64,000 bases of DNA from Paracyclopina nana (GCA_019096065.1 JAGUCH010000002.1:6150501-6214500), one strand, 5' to 3'; numbered from the stretch's first letter, positions 22,601 to 33,221 are shown. Notes: generated by a model not told the origin, from the sequence alone. Made by a program: numbers and translations.

Positions 22601-23201
22601 ACGCTCTGGTGCGGAAGTTTTCTGCTGATGCGTCGGCGTATCTGCCAGAGGTGCAAATTGAGACAGCAAAGGGGAAAGGATCTGGAAAGAAAACGTCCAA
22701 AAAAGGAGCAGCCACAAAGGGCTCGACTGCGGCTTCCGTGAGAAATTTAACAGCAGCTTTTGATCAAGAAGAGGCTTCCACTTCTGTGAGTTAACCTTTC
22801 ATTATGTGTCTTACATACTTTTAGTAAATGTGTCATTCTTTCTTGACATAACTATTCTTTAACATTAAAGGCTGGTGTTCCATCACATGACACAACCCTT
22901 TATGATTCCGACTATGGCGATGATGATGAAGAAGAACCCGAAAATGAGCCGCCAGTAAGTCCACGATCCTTATTCTAATAACGCAGCAGCAACTCTATTC
23001 CTTTTTTGTAACAATTCTCTACTGATCCTTTTAACAAACTAACATACCATATTGATTAACCAACATGCACGCAACCTTATACAAAAGAATCTTTTTCAGG
23101 CAACCAAACCTGCTGCTCAAGCTCCTACTGACATCAGTGCCTCTGAAATCCCTCGCCAATACCTCACGGACTCTTCCTCGGACGGATCTCAAGCGAAATA
23201 G
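19638..23201 (+). pseudogene. Spliced accessory coiled-coil gene of the transposon, two in-frame stops
   Basis: Exons supported by phase and splice consensus: 19638-19913 (junction to next exon unresolved), about 20043-21253, 21320-21514, 21577-21716, 21964-22492, 22555-22785, 22871-22954, 23100-23201. The protein begins MAMPNLNPKKKEASAEKK. A long Ala/Glu/Lys helical segment (20470-20730, AREEAA-like heptads) predicts an extended coiled coil. Middle exons encode a folded-looking region (RAILLRLIPFNLMGKACDVFF; FHTANIHFKDPKKVVPTYDEHL) with no family I recognise; the C-terminus is Lys-rich then acidic (DYGDDDEEEPENEPP). Within exon 2 a TGA (20441-20443) and a TAG (21074-21076) interrupt one continuous frame, so either the gene is decayed or stops are avoided by unrecognised splicing. 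Splice sites remain good. Function unknown; by position it is probably an accessory protein of the adjacent transposase, as in two-gene CACTA elements. Confidence 0.58.
21881..21934 (+). repeat. 27-bp direct repeat in an intron
   Basis: Two adjacent copies of a 27-bp unit (gccgacggcttcttcaaaag... and gccggcggctttttcaaaag...) in the intron 21717-21963. Confidence 0.8.
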
Positions 23202-23807
23202 TCATTCAAATGGTGTCCTCTTCTTGCGTTGAGTCAGATGGACAAATAAGGAGAGACGCTGACAACAATTTTGCTGCCAAATATGATCCAAGCTATTTTT
23301 GAAGACTACATAGCTTATGTACATAGATTTTCCTAATTAATTACATAATATTTATTGCCATAACAATGACATATAAGAAAATTTTATGTGATAATACATA
23401 TTTCATGCTATTTCCAATCAATTTCATCAATTTTCGCCGCGCTTCTTCCATAAATCTCTACCGTGGGCGATCTCCTTGCTGTCTCCTTGTTTTCAAAAGC
23501 TGAAATTGGCTGGTAGCATCAACATTTTCTTGGCATGGCATCGGAAGATAGACGAAATCGATGTTAGCATTGATTCCAGCTGTTAGTGCTTAGAAAAACA
23601 TAAGTATTCAATAAAACAAGAATTTATCGACTTGACAGTGACTGTTCAAGTACTCGAAATCTGAAATCATCAAGTACTAAATTCTTAAATTTTTCGACTT
23701 GGTTGGCAAATACAAGTCGACCAAAGTCAAGAACCTAATAGACATTCCTTTAGAGAATCTCGACTGGCCAGCGGCAAAAAAGGTCCGATTTTTGTTTGTG
23801 GGGCCCA
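23202..23807. other. 3' flank of the putative transposon
   Basis: No gene. Holds direct and inverted copies of the TCGACTTG/CAAGTCGA word at about 23630-23720, similar to the divergent promoter. I could not define terminal inverted repeats. Confidence 0.4.
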
Positions 23808-23930
23808 TAAGCCTCGCCCAGTAGCACTTCTCTTGTTATACAGCCTGAGTCGTCAAATACTTTACACGTTACAAAAACTTTTGTATTGAAAGTGTAAAGT
23901 ATTTGACGACTCAGGCTGTATAAGTCTCTG
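23808..23930 (+). mobile_element. 3' end fragment of the hAT-type MITE, interrupted
   Basis: Matches the last 45 bases of the 24645-25078 MITE (aagcctcgcccagtagcact ... taagtctctg) but is split by a 78-bp insertion at a TA. Confidence 0.8.
23841..23918. mobile_element. 78-bp palindromic TA-target MITE
   Basis: Perfect 27-bp terminal inverted repeats (23841-23867 and 23892-23918, beginning CAGCCTGAGTCGTC) around a 24-bp centre, flanked by TA at 23839-23840 and 23919-23920. Removing it with one TA restores the hAT MITE end. Tc1/mariner-type target; cannot code. Confidence 0.88.
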
Positions 23931-24079
23931 AGCGAGCCCACACCAAAGTATAAACATACTGGACGCACAGAATCCCCGAAATTCCGCCCGCCCACTAAGA
24001 AAAACTGCCCAAAATATTTGTTCTCATGACCTGTAGGGGTCAATGACCCTTTTAAATCAAGTGCGTTCATCGTGATCGT

Positions 24080-24250
24080 CCGTGTTGCTATGTTCGACCG
24101 TTTGCGTTTTTGCTGTGTTCGGCCGTGTTTGCTGTGTTTGGCCGTGTTTGCTATTTTCGGCCATGTTCGCTGTGTTCGGCTGTTCAACCATGTTCACTGC
24201 GTTCGGCCGTGTTTGCTGAGTTAGGCCGTGTTCGCTGTGTCTGACTGTCT
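24080..24250 (+). repeat. Minisatellite of about 19-20-bp units
   Basis: Imperfect tandem copies of GTTCGGCCGTGTTTGCTGT-like units. Confidence 0.8.
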
Positions 24251-24644
24251 GTCACAGCAAACAATGGTCATCACCCATAAGTGACTCCAAAAAAGGGTTG
24301 CTTAAATGGGCATGAGAGGAGTCCAAAGTTTTACTTCATAAGAATTTCCCAAAACTTTGAGTGCGCCTGAGGCCCATGAGATCAAAATATGGCTTAAGGA
24401 GATGTTGCAGACCATCAGTGACTTCTTGAGCACTTTGCTCAGCTTGGAAAAAAAACTAGGAATGAAACTCGACTCAGTAACTCGAAAGCAAAACTTTGCT
24501 GGGACCACATAAGCTTCTTACCAAGCTTCTAACTTGAATTCGCTTGGAAAAATTTCCCAGTAAACCTCTCCATTTCTTTTCTTAAAGACTGGTCAACACC
24601 GTCTGAGTCTTGCGGGCACGCGTTAATCCGTCTGTAGTACAGGG

Positions 24645-25078
24645 CAGAGACTTATATAGAAAGAGAAGTGCTACTTCTTGCATTCTCACTGCACGTGAGT
24701 GCGCGCCAAGTGCTACAAGTGATTTTGATAACGTTTGGGTCAGCTGTTCTAATAAAGTAGTCAACAGGCTGCCTTGATCCAGAAAGGAAAACACCAACTG
24801 GCACCTCTGTTTTACAACTTTTAATTCCTAATAGTTGGGGAAATATTTATAAAATACAAAAGATAGCCCTAGCAAAATTGAGCAACTCGTAAAATAGGAC
24901 TATTTTGGCTAAGTGGGCTCATTTAGGAGTTATTAGCAACCAAAAGTCTGCCCCGGCCCAAATTCAGGCAGCCGCGAGCAAAATTCCATTGTACTCTCTT
25001 TTGGAGCGTGCAGCAGATCTGCAAACGCACCCCCTTAAGCCTCGCCCAGTAGCACTTCTCTTGTTATATAAGTCTCTG
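24645..25078 (+). mobile_element. Complete hAT-type MITE
   Basis: 434 bp. Ends CAGAGACTTATATA and its inverse, inverted repeats of about 31 bp with two mismatches. Flanked by identical 8-bp duplications GTACAGGG (24637-24644 and 25079-25086). Eight-base duplication and CAG-start are typical of hAT. No ORF. Related copies at 15868 and 23808. Confidence 0.93.
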
Positions 25079-25570
25079 GTACAGGGAAATGAGTGGAAGA
25101 TGTAATGAAACGGGTCAATACTTTTAAGGCCCAATAGGAGGTATCTGTCTTGTGACAATTCTAAAGTAAATGCAAAGCTGATATAGCAAAAGATTACAAA
25201 GCTTCCAATTTTTGAAGACACAAAGTCACCTAGTTTTTTTCTTGGTTTGTAACAAATTAGGCAATAAGGTCAAAAGCTTAGGACTGGTAAAGACAACTTG
25301 GGATAACATTGTTCTTTTATGTCTGTCAGGGCAAAGGGGCGATAAGAAAAAGGGAAAAACTTCAAAAAATTCGAGTTCTCATCTGCTTTTGAAAAGATTT
25401 CATTTTGATGAAGGCTTTTCATTCTGAAAAAAATTAATGCGTTTTTGCAACGCCCCTTCTAGCTCAACCTTTTCCCTGTCGATTTGGCTGACCAGTCTTT
25501 AGGAAAAGCATGGAGAAATTTATTTCCCAGCGATTTCGGAAATGTTTTCTTCAACTCGATCACGTATATA
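25079..25570. other. Non-coding spacer
   Basis: Apart from the target duplication at its start, no gene or repeat recognised. Confidence 0.45.
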
Positions 25571-25607
25571 CTAAATACCGCACACAAACGCACCGCAACG
25601 CACAATA

Positions 25608-25862
25608 CTAAATACCGCACACAGCAAAAAAGTGCAAATGCATTTGAAAAAATTTAACAGGCAATTATTCTATACACACACAATTAAAATAAATTGTTTT
25701 CATTTAGTGCTTTACACGGCCGGTTAAATCATTAGTTTTGACTTATAGACAATGTTCATTGTTGGAACTGGGCTGTAGCAATATTTTATTTTTCTCTAAT
25801 GCTTTAAGAATTATTTCACTTCATTTTTTCAAACAAGTATTCACTTTGTGTGCGGCATTTAG
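25608..25862. mobile_element. Small MITE of the CTAAATACC family
   Basis: 255 bp, ends CTAAATACCGCACACA and inverse with one mismatch, TA on both sides (25606-25607, 25863-25864). Confidence 0.75.
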
Positions 25863-26149
25863 TAAAATGTGCTATGTCAATTACGTCACTTTTTTTGGAT
25901 GAGCGCGAAAGCAGCATTTTTCATCACTATGCTATGGCTTGATATTTTGGCAAAATATCAATTTAGAAAAACAAGTCAAAATGGCTTGTAAGTGCCATTC
26001 TATGATTTTCTGTTGCTTTGCAAGTAAGCCAATTTCGGATAATTTTGGTCCCTCTTTGTCAATTCACACCAATTTGTGCATAAATGCTATTCAAATTTTC
26101 TGCTTCATCCATTACAGATACACATTTACTTTACGGTATGATAAATGGA

Positions 26150-26880
26150 TGCCTATACCAGGAACTACAAACAGAACGCACGCAAAACTACAAATAACGG
26201 ATGCGCACATGGATCTACAAAACTTTTTTTTACTAAACCAACCGCATATGGACCTACACTGAACCAAGCGCACTCAAGCTACATTTAGCAGATACGCACA
26301 TGAACCTACATAAAAAGCTGTTAGCAAAATGAACACAGATGATTTGCACATGAAACTACATTTGACTAAATGCACTTTTGAAAAAACATTTTGAAAAAAG
26401 GGGCCTCATAAAAGGCACACAATTCCCACAATTTGGCACACACAATTATTCCAAAAAGTCCAAATATTCCAAAAGGTCCTAAAAGTTTGAAAATGAAGAA
26501 TAGTCAAAATGCCAAAAAGTCCAAAAATACCAAAAAGTCCTAAAAGATTGAAAACTAAAAATAGTAAAAAGACCAAAAAGTCCAAAAAAAGCCTAAAAGT
26601 CCAAAAAGACCAAATAATCCAAAATGTACTAATAGATTGAAAAAGCAGAATTTTACCCATCTAATTGACTGCTATAGAATGATCCAATTTCAATAATGGA
26701 TTTGCTTGTAGTTTAGAGTGCGTTTCCGTAATTTGTAGTTCATGTGCGAATAGTTGTATGTAGATTCATGTGCGGTTGAGGTTGTTTACATTCTAGGCCA
26801 AAAATCTTTGTAGTCTGACGTGCGCACTGTTTTGTAGTTTTATGTGCGATCGGTTGACTGTAGGACAAAGTACGCGCCTC
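26150..26880. repeat. Subterminal repeats around a low-complexity core
   Basis: Several copies of GCACATG-ACCTACA-like words at 26200-26360 recur in inverse form at 26700-26870 (TGTAG-TTCATGTGC). Between them, 26446-26640 is a tandem of CCAAAAAGTC-like units. The minus-strand frame over the latter (Phe/Leu-rich) is low complexity, not a gene. Confidence 0.65.
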
Positions 26881-27096
26881 CTGATAAATTCACGATTATT
26901 AAAAGTGTGCTGTATTTAGAGGTGATGACCTACTAAAATACTATCTTGCCTGAGGTCAAGGTTGAGGACAAGGACGAGGCCGGCACCGAGGACAAATTCA
27001 CGGGGGCTACTTGGCCTGGATAGATCCCGAGGTTGAGGCCAGAGAAAGGTAGCGTTACCTAAAATAGAAGTGTGCACCATTTAGTATACAAACATA

Positions 27097-27991
27097 CTAA
27101 ATACCGAACACACTTAAAAAATGGCATTAGACAAAGACATAAACAGATTCACAGTAATATATTCGGGTATACTGGTTAAAGGATAATCAGTAAAAGGCTA
27201 TTTTGTGTAAGGCTAATAGGTTTAAGGCTAATTTGTAAAAGGCCTATCGGCCAAAGATAAGATTGGTAAAAGGCTATATAAAAAAGGCGAATAGCAGATG
27301 GGTTTTTTAGTTATAGTGTTTGATTGGTAGACAATATATCTCCATTGTTCATTTTACAAACAAGACTTACTTGTCAAGACTTTGCTGACCAAGCTGATTT
27401 AAATTGTTAAGGATAAGGAAGATCCTTTAGTCACCAAGGAGCTTAACTAAATTTTCCTTCGCAAATCAGTGAAGTGAAGTATATACAGAACAGATAACCA
27501 GTTATATGAACCTGAGCATGCAAGCTAGCTTGACCAGGGCCATCTCTACCAAGCAATCCTGACAGACAATTCTACTTAAGAATTACAAAACTTCTGGCTG
27601 TTTGAAAGAGCTTTTGGGGATAATATTGAATCCAGACATTAAAAAGATTAGTATAGTGCAAATATTTCAATTAACCATCAAGGTATGGTGCAGATGAGCA
27701 TGCATACTTCCTAGGACCAAACTAATTTTCAATGCTGGAACTTCAATGATCAAAATAGATGTCATTCACTTCTATTATTATCAACTTATTAGCCTTTAAT
27801 TTTCGAAGCTTTTCTCCAATCTAGCCTTTGGCCTAGCCTTTCACCATTTAGCCTTTAACCAATCAGCCTTACACCAAATTGCCTTTTACCGTTTAGCCTT
27901 TAACCAGTAGAGCCATGTGTAGAGCTGTGTGTTATGATCAAACATATAGAAGGTAAAAAACATAATATAAGAAGTAGCGTGCTGTATTTAG
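27097..27991. mobile_element. CTAAATACC-family element carrying a nested MITE
   Basis: Left end CTAAATACCGAACAC with TA at 27095-27096; right end GTGCTGTATTTAG with TA at 27992-27993. Contains the 27172-27907 element. Confidence 0.6.
27172..27907. mobile_element. TA-target foldback-like MITE with long inverted repeats
   Basis: Ends CTGGTTAAAGG and inverse; imperfect inverted repeats extend about 130 bp and are built from AAAGGCTAA-type units. TA at 27170-27171 and 27908-27909. No ORF. Confidence 0.8.
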
Positions 27992-28460
27992 TAGTGTGTG
28001 TTTCGGTGCGTTTGTGTGCGGTATTTACCCCACCAGAACTTTGCCCGAAAATTTGGTTGAAAAACAAGGATAATTCGTGAACTATTAACATTCTTGATTA
28101 TTTTTTGAATCGGTATCAAATCGGTGACGTTTTTTCGAGTTGAGAAAGTGATTAGCACTCGAATGATTGTTTAAATCAACCAATGATTATTTAATGATTC
28201 TCTCCTAATCAATTGTTAACAATTCTTTCTCAACCTTTCAGGTATGTTCCAACCAGAATATTCAGGAACTTTTCAGGAACTTTTCAGGAATTGAATTCAG
28301 TTAATATTCAAGGACTTGATTTCAGTTATTATTCAAGGACCTGTCAAAAATTAATTTTTAGGGGAGCTTTCTAGCTTTTTGATTAAGCTTTCACTATCTT
28401 TAGACTATGATGGATTACAGGTGAAAGAAAGAAAGTTAGAAAAGCTAGAAAGATAGTTTA

Positions 28461-28531
28461 CCCATGGTGGATTCAAACCCATGAACCTCAGTTTTGGAAT
28501 CCAGTGCCTTGCCTCTAGACCACAGAGGACC
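28461..28531 (-). other. tRNA-like sequence (SINE or tRNA relic)
   Basis: On the minus strand an A-box-like TGGTCTAGAGG (28512-28522) and a B-box-like GGTTTGAATCC (28469-28479) at tRNA spacing, with ATTCCAAAAC between them like a CCA anticodon loop. Acceptor arms do not pair well, so not a functional tRNA. Confidence 0.5.
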
Positions 28532-28599
28532 CACAACTATTTACAATATTTTTAGCTACAATATTGTGCTGAAAATGCTATAGATGGAGCTAGCTTAAA

Positions 28600-29200
28600 T
28601 TCTTAGAGTACTTTGAATTTTTTGTAAGTCCAGATGTCACTGAATAGTTCTTGACTGCTTAAGAAGCATTCATAATTGAAAGGTTACTGAAATTAAAAAA
28701 TCATGAATAGCTGAAAAAGTATTCACATTGATTAGTTCCCAACCAAAAGTTTGTGAATTGTTCTTGAACTTGCTTGAACTTGCTTTAACTATGAAAAAAA
28801 TCAGTCTTGAAAAGTTGTTGACATCAACATTCCTGAATTATAATTGAATATTCAGGTTTCATTCATTATTGAGAAGTTACTGAACATAAGCTCTTGAATA
28901 GTTCTTAAATTATCAAGAAGGTTTCACTGTTGAAAAGTTGCTTAAATGAACTTTACTGAATAATTCTTGAAAAATCAAGCATAATTTATTGTTAAAAAGT
29001 TACTGAATGAAAGTTCTTGAATAGTTCTTGAATTATCAAGAAGTATTTATCATTGAAAAGCTCATGAAATAGAAGTTCCTGAATAGTTCTTGAATAGTCA
29101 AGCAGTATTCATTAATGAAAAGTTACAGAGCAAAACCTCTTGAATAGTTCATTAGCAATCAGTAACTTTTCACACTGAGTACATGTTGAAAAGTTATTGA
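28600..29200. repeat. Diverged tandem repeat of about 55-65 bp units
   Basis: Repeated words GAAAAGTTACTGAA, AGTTCTTGAATAG and TTATCAAGAAG recur in the same order about nine times inside the 28028-29492 element. Confidence 0.7.
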
Positions 29201-29773
29201 CCTTTAAGTTCCTTATTTGTTCCCGAGTAGTCAAGATGATAAATAATCATGTTTGCTGAGAAAACAAAAATGAATCAATTGATAATGAAACAATCATCTA
29301 AGAATGTTAATTGACATTTTTGTTAGAGATTCTTTGCCAAGAATTTGAGTAATAATCATCAATGATTATTTCTGTTGGTCAAATTAACTGACTAATCGAG
29401 ACAAAATCGTAGAATGATTCTTTACCGAATATGTACTCTAGAGGAATCGCGTAACATTCGTTCTCGAATCGGGAACCAAAGTTCTGGTGGGGTAGTATGT
29501 GCCACTCGATCATGCTCAGATGGAAAATTGGCAAATTTATTAAGTAAATTGATGTAAAATCTGGTAAACAAGGAAATTTCTATGCTTCTTTTAAACAAGC
29601 CAATTTACAAAATGAGTCAACTCAAACTCGCTCTTAATTTTTTCATTAGCTCGGAACTAACTTAAATCATTTTTAGAGACTGAGTCTCATCAAGAAGCAG
29701 TCTATTTTTACTCAAGCTTGCAAATCTAGTTGGCAATAAAGTTGGCAACAACAACAACAACATCATTAATTAC

Positions 29774-30566
29774 CAGGGAATATAAGGAGAGTATAGTGCT
29801 TGCTGAGACAAACTGAGAGTCACTTTGCGAATTTGAGTCTGCACCCATGAGTCTATGTACTAACATTATTCTCCTGCCACACCTATGATGTTTTTGGAAG
29901 TATTAGAACATATGCCAATTTAAAAAAGATCCTTGCTGTAATTATCAAGCAAAAGGGAACTTCGACTTGATCAGGAAATTGATTATAAAAATAGCTTTGA
30001 AACTGAATATTCCCTCTTTTTGGCAGCTTTGGCAGTCATGGCTGCTCTGAAGATAATTTGTCAGTGTGACAAGACTAATTTTTACATTTTGTTCAAAAGT
30101 TTTAGCAAAATGCCTTTAGTTGAAGGGAGATGGTATCTCTGATCAAGCAACACTGTTGATTCTCAACAGTTCATGCACTGTGTGATCATCCGATGCATAG
30201 TTATTCAATTCTCTATCAATGGCAGATTAAGCTCAGCCTATCACTACAACTAAATAAAGCTTCATAGGGGGAGGGATGGAACTTTAGTTTTGGCTTTACC
30301 TAATGAACATTGACAAAAAGTGGCGGCCAGCAGCATAACTAACTCTGTTTTACAAATGTAATCCACAATTGTGAACCATGTGAGAAATTAGAGTCAAAGT
30401 CATTAAAGTATCTTAAGTTTTCCCTTCCCTTACTAATCTGCCATTTTGATTGCCTTTACACTATCGGCCAATTTTTCTGTGGGCAGTAAATAGCTGAAGT
30501 AGACTCAAATGGGACAATTCCTCTCTTTTTACTCAGCAAGCACTATACTCTCCTTATATTGCCCTG
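29774..30566. mobile_element. 793-bp hAT-type non-autonomous element
   Basis: Ends CAGGGAATATAAGGAGAG and inverse CTCTCCTTATATTGCCCTG, inverted repeats of about 34 bp with one indel. Identical 8-bp duplications TTAATTAC flank it (29766-29773, 30567-30574). No ORF. Confidence 0.92.
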
Positions 30567-30574
30567 TTAATTAC

Positions 30575-30989
30575 TGGTACTAATATTTTAGAGGACGCTA
30601 TGTGGCTTTGCCAGCGAGCTGAGAAGTGAGAAAGTCATCTGCGTTTTCAAACTTACATCGTAACGCTAAGTAATTTTTTTTTCGAATTTTCGCGCCAAAT
30701 AGCACACGCACAGTAGCACTCGCTGTTAAAGTAGTGTAGTAGTAAAGTAGCCTACAAACTGAGAATGTGAGCGCGCTCTCCTATTCTACAGATAATTTTT
30801 TGAAAGGCTATAAAGTGAGTTTGGGCCTAACTTTTTTGGTGGGCATCCTACATGAGCCAACTTTTTATACGTCATGAATCACAATATTTCATGACTATTT
30901 TGATCTTTAATTGCAGTTGTAGATTTTTTGGCATTAATGATTAATTTACTCCACATATTGAAGTCTAAATTTAAATTTTGAGAAGATGT
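30575..30989. other. Non-coding spacer
   Basis: AT-rich; no gene or clear repeat seen. Confidence 0.45.
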
Positions 30990-31592
30990 CACATCAACCT
31001 GAGGGCTATTGCAACCCAGAAAAAATTGCCCACCCAAAATATATACATATTCTGAAAGCTTATGGTCTGGGGATTCATTTGGTAGTAATTTTAAAATCTT
31101 GGCCTAGCGCTTCCCATAGCATAAAATTAAAAAAAACTTCTAGCCCTGAAAGCATTGACTTGATCGGATTTTGTATGCTAATATACCCCCCTAGAATTGC
31201 GAGATCTATATTTCTTTACTTCATACAAAAATTGCTAGGATGCCCAGGAATCGAGATATTGTGGTCTGATCATCCACTGATAAACTCATGCCATTTGACA
31301 AAGAAGAAACCTACCACCACTGTATCTCGATTCCAGGGCATCCTAGCAATTTTCTTATGAAATAAAGAAATATAGATCTTGCAATTTTATTGGGGGTATA
31401 TTAACAGGCAAAATACGACCAAGTCAATATTTTTGACGCTAGAAGTTTTTTAAAATTTTATGTTATGGGAAGCGCTAGGCCAGGATTTTAAAATTACTAC
31501 CAAATGAATCCCCAGACTATAAGCTTTCAGAATATGTATATATTTTAGGTGGGCAATTTTTTCTGGGTTACAATAGCCCTCAGGTTGATGTG
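30990..31592. mobile_element. Foldback element with arms of about 280 bp
   Basis: The left arm starts CACATCAACCTGAGGGC and the right arm ends with its inverse; arms are nearly identical by eye around a loop near 31270-31325. ATGT lies on both outer sides and may be a target duplication. A diverged relative is at about 60300-60893. The 124-codon plus frame within it is not credible. Confidence 0.85.
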
Positions 31593-31757
31593 ATGTGGTC
31601 AACCGGAGAGAAGATTTGCTGCATACGGTTTTGCCTCAAAATCATAAGCACTCTCGTGTCGCTTCTCAGTTTCCCTCAGTACGTAGGCTACTTTACTACT
31701 TCACTGCTTTACTCGCTGTCACGCTTTGTAAACAAAAACAAACCAATCTTCGGTGAA

Positions 31758-33221
31758 ATGTTGACTCCTACAATTTTTGCAAATTTTTCATGGAGAAGAA
31801 TTTTAATGCTCAGAAAATATGCAACGGAAGGCACACAATTTTCCGCCTTCATCAAGCACAGCTCTGGCGACGTTAGCGAAACTTCTCAAGCTCCCACCAT
31901 AGTGTCAGAGAGTAGTCCCTTGCATCATAGTCAGAGTGGAGAGGAGAGCGAAGAAGTCAAGCCTGGCTCTCCTGACCTGCCCAGCCTTTTGAATCCAAGG
32001 CTACGGACAAAAATCATTCACAACCTTGTCAGCAGGCTTGTTGCCACGGACGAAAAAGACGCCAAGAAAAGACTGGACGAGCTTCAAGCTCTTAAGGCCT
32101 CAACTGTATCCACTCCTTCTAAGCTCAATAGGCAGTTAATGATTGAAAAGGCTTTGGAGTTTCCCAATTTTTGTCATCCTGCCATCGTGGATTACACTGG
32201 GCCAAAAGTAGTCTTTGACAACACCGGACAAGTTAAAAAGTCAAGCAAATCATTTGAGCAAATATCAAGCCAATTTCAAGGCTCCAGGACCACTAATACT
32301 GGCGAGACAACAACCGAAAAGGCCTACTACTTGCTAGGTCCATTTGCGGAGTTGGAACAAGCTCTGGTCAAATTCACGCTAGACTTGTTGATTCAAAGGT
32401 TTGGCTTTGAATTAGTTTCTGTCCCTGACATCCTTGACACCCAAGTGGTAGAGGCATGTGGCTTGAAAACTAGTGGGAAAATCACCAGCGTCTTCAAATT
32501 AGACCCGCGATTCTATGGGGGCTCCAGGGCCTTGTCTGGCACTGCTGAAATGGGATTCGGTGCAATGCTCAAGGATCAAAGACTTGACTTCAGTGCTGCC
32601 AATGTCAAGAAATTTGCGGCTGTGTCTAGATGCTATCGTGCAGAATCTACTATGGGCAAAAGAGAGAAAGGACTCTATAGGGTTCACCATTTCACAAAGG
32701 TGGAAATGTTTGCTGTTACAGTTGGGGACTCTAACATCAGCAACTTGGTACATGAACAAATGCTTGGCATTCAAAGAACTCTTTTCGACGAGCTTGATCT
32801 CCGCTACCGTGTGTTAGACATGCATCCTGGTGATCTTGGCAACCCAGCTTCAAGAAAGTATGACTGCGAGGCAATAATGCCGGGCCATCCGGTGGATGAA
32901 AATCAAATGCCGTTTTTTGGCGAAATCTCCAGCACATCCAATTGCCTGGATTATCAAAGCAGAAGACTCAGCATACGAGAAGGCTCAAGTGGACAGTTCT
33001 GCCACACTGTCAATGGCACAGCTTGTGCAGTACCCAGAATGATCATGGCTATTTGTGAACAGAAGATTGGTGAAAACGGAGGCATCACGCTGCCTTCAAA
33101 ATTAAGACCTTTTATCAGCTCGTTAAAACACTCTGTCAATCCTCTTTGGTTTCCAAGGCCTAAGGCCGAAAAAGCTTATTTCGTTTACAAAAAGAGCCCT
33201 CTGTCATTAATTAATCAGTAG
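31758..33221 (+). CDS. SARS2: Mitochondrial seryl-tRNA synthetase
   Basis: 487-residue single-exon ORF. Charges mitochondrial tRNA-Ser with serine in the matrix. The class II core is complete: TXE serine site (LSGTAEM), motif 2 (SRCYRAES ... GLYRVHHFTKVEMF), SSTSNCLDYQSRRL, and motif 3 (NGTACAVPRMIMAICE) with its Arg. These intact sites argue against the insect paralogue SLIMP. The start was set at ATG 31758 (MLTPTIF), not the first ATG of the frame at 31590, because the latter lies in the foldback element; the N-terminus WRRILMLRKYATEG is a plausible matrix-targeting peptide. Lack of introns is unusual beside its neighbours. Its stop is 16 bases before the likely start of CTU2. Confidence 0.9.
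   Translation: MLTPTIFANFSWRRILMLRKYATEGTQFSAFIKHSSGDVSETSQAPTIVSESSPLHHSQSGEESEEVKPGSPDLPSLLNPRLRTKIIHNLVSRLVATDEKDAKKRLDELQALKASTVSTPSKLNRQLMIEKALEFPNFCHPAIVDYTGPKVVFDNTGQVKKSSKSFEQISSQFQGSRTTNTGETTTEKAYYLLGPFAELEQALVKFTLDLLIQRFGFELVSVPDILDTQVVEACGLKTSGKITSVFKLDPRFYGGSRALSGTAEMGFGAMLKDQRLDFSAANVKKFAAVSRCYRAESTMGKREKGLYRVHHFTKVEMFAVTVGDSNISNLVHEQMLGIQRTLFDELDLRYRVLDMHPGDLGNPASRKYDCEAIMPGHPVDENQMPFFGEISSTSNCLDYQSRRLSIREGSSGQFCHTVNGTACAVPRMIMAICEQKIGENGGITLPSKLRPFISSLKHSVNPLWFPRPKAEKAYFVYKKSPLSLINQ

Larger units (their letters stand above)
28028..29492. mobile_element. 1.46-kb TA-target non-autonomous element
   Basis: Perfect 16-bp inverted repeats CCCCACCAGAACTTTG at both ends, TA at 28026-28027 and 29493-29494. 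Interior holds a tRNA-like segment and tandem repeats but no gene. Confidence 0.85.
25571..29495. mobile_element. Composite TA-target element with nested insertions
   Basis: Outer ends are inverted copies starting CTAAATACCGCACACAAACG (about 25 bp), with TA on both sides (25569-25570 and 29496-29497). The right end is split by the 28028-29492 element; removing that insertion and one TA rebuilds the inverted repeat. Contains further elements of the same end family at 25608-25862 and 27097-27991. No coding capacity. Confidence 0.72.

Noticed and set aside
26406-26660. Phe/Leu-rich minus-strand ORF resembling a membrane protein
   Set aside because: Translation of a simple CCAAAAAGTC tandem repeat.
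28461-28531. Functional tRNA-Trp gene
   Set aside because: Internal boxes fit, but acceptor arms do not pair and it sits inside a mobile element.
24080-29200. CRISPR array
   Set aside because: Repeats lack identical repeat-spacer periodicity; these are eukaryotic minisatellites and transposon repeats.
31590-31757. Extended N-terminus of SARS2 from the first ATG
   Set aside because: The first ATG lies inside the end of the foldback element and the added residues have no similarity; 31758 gives a targeting peptide.
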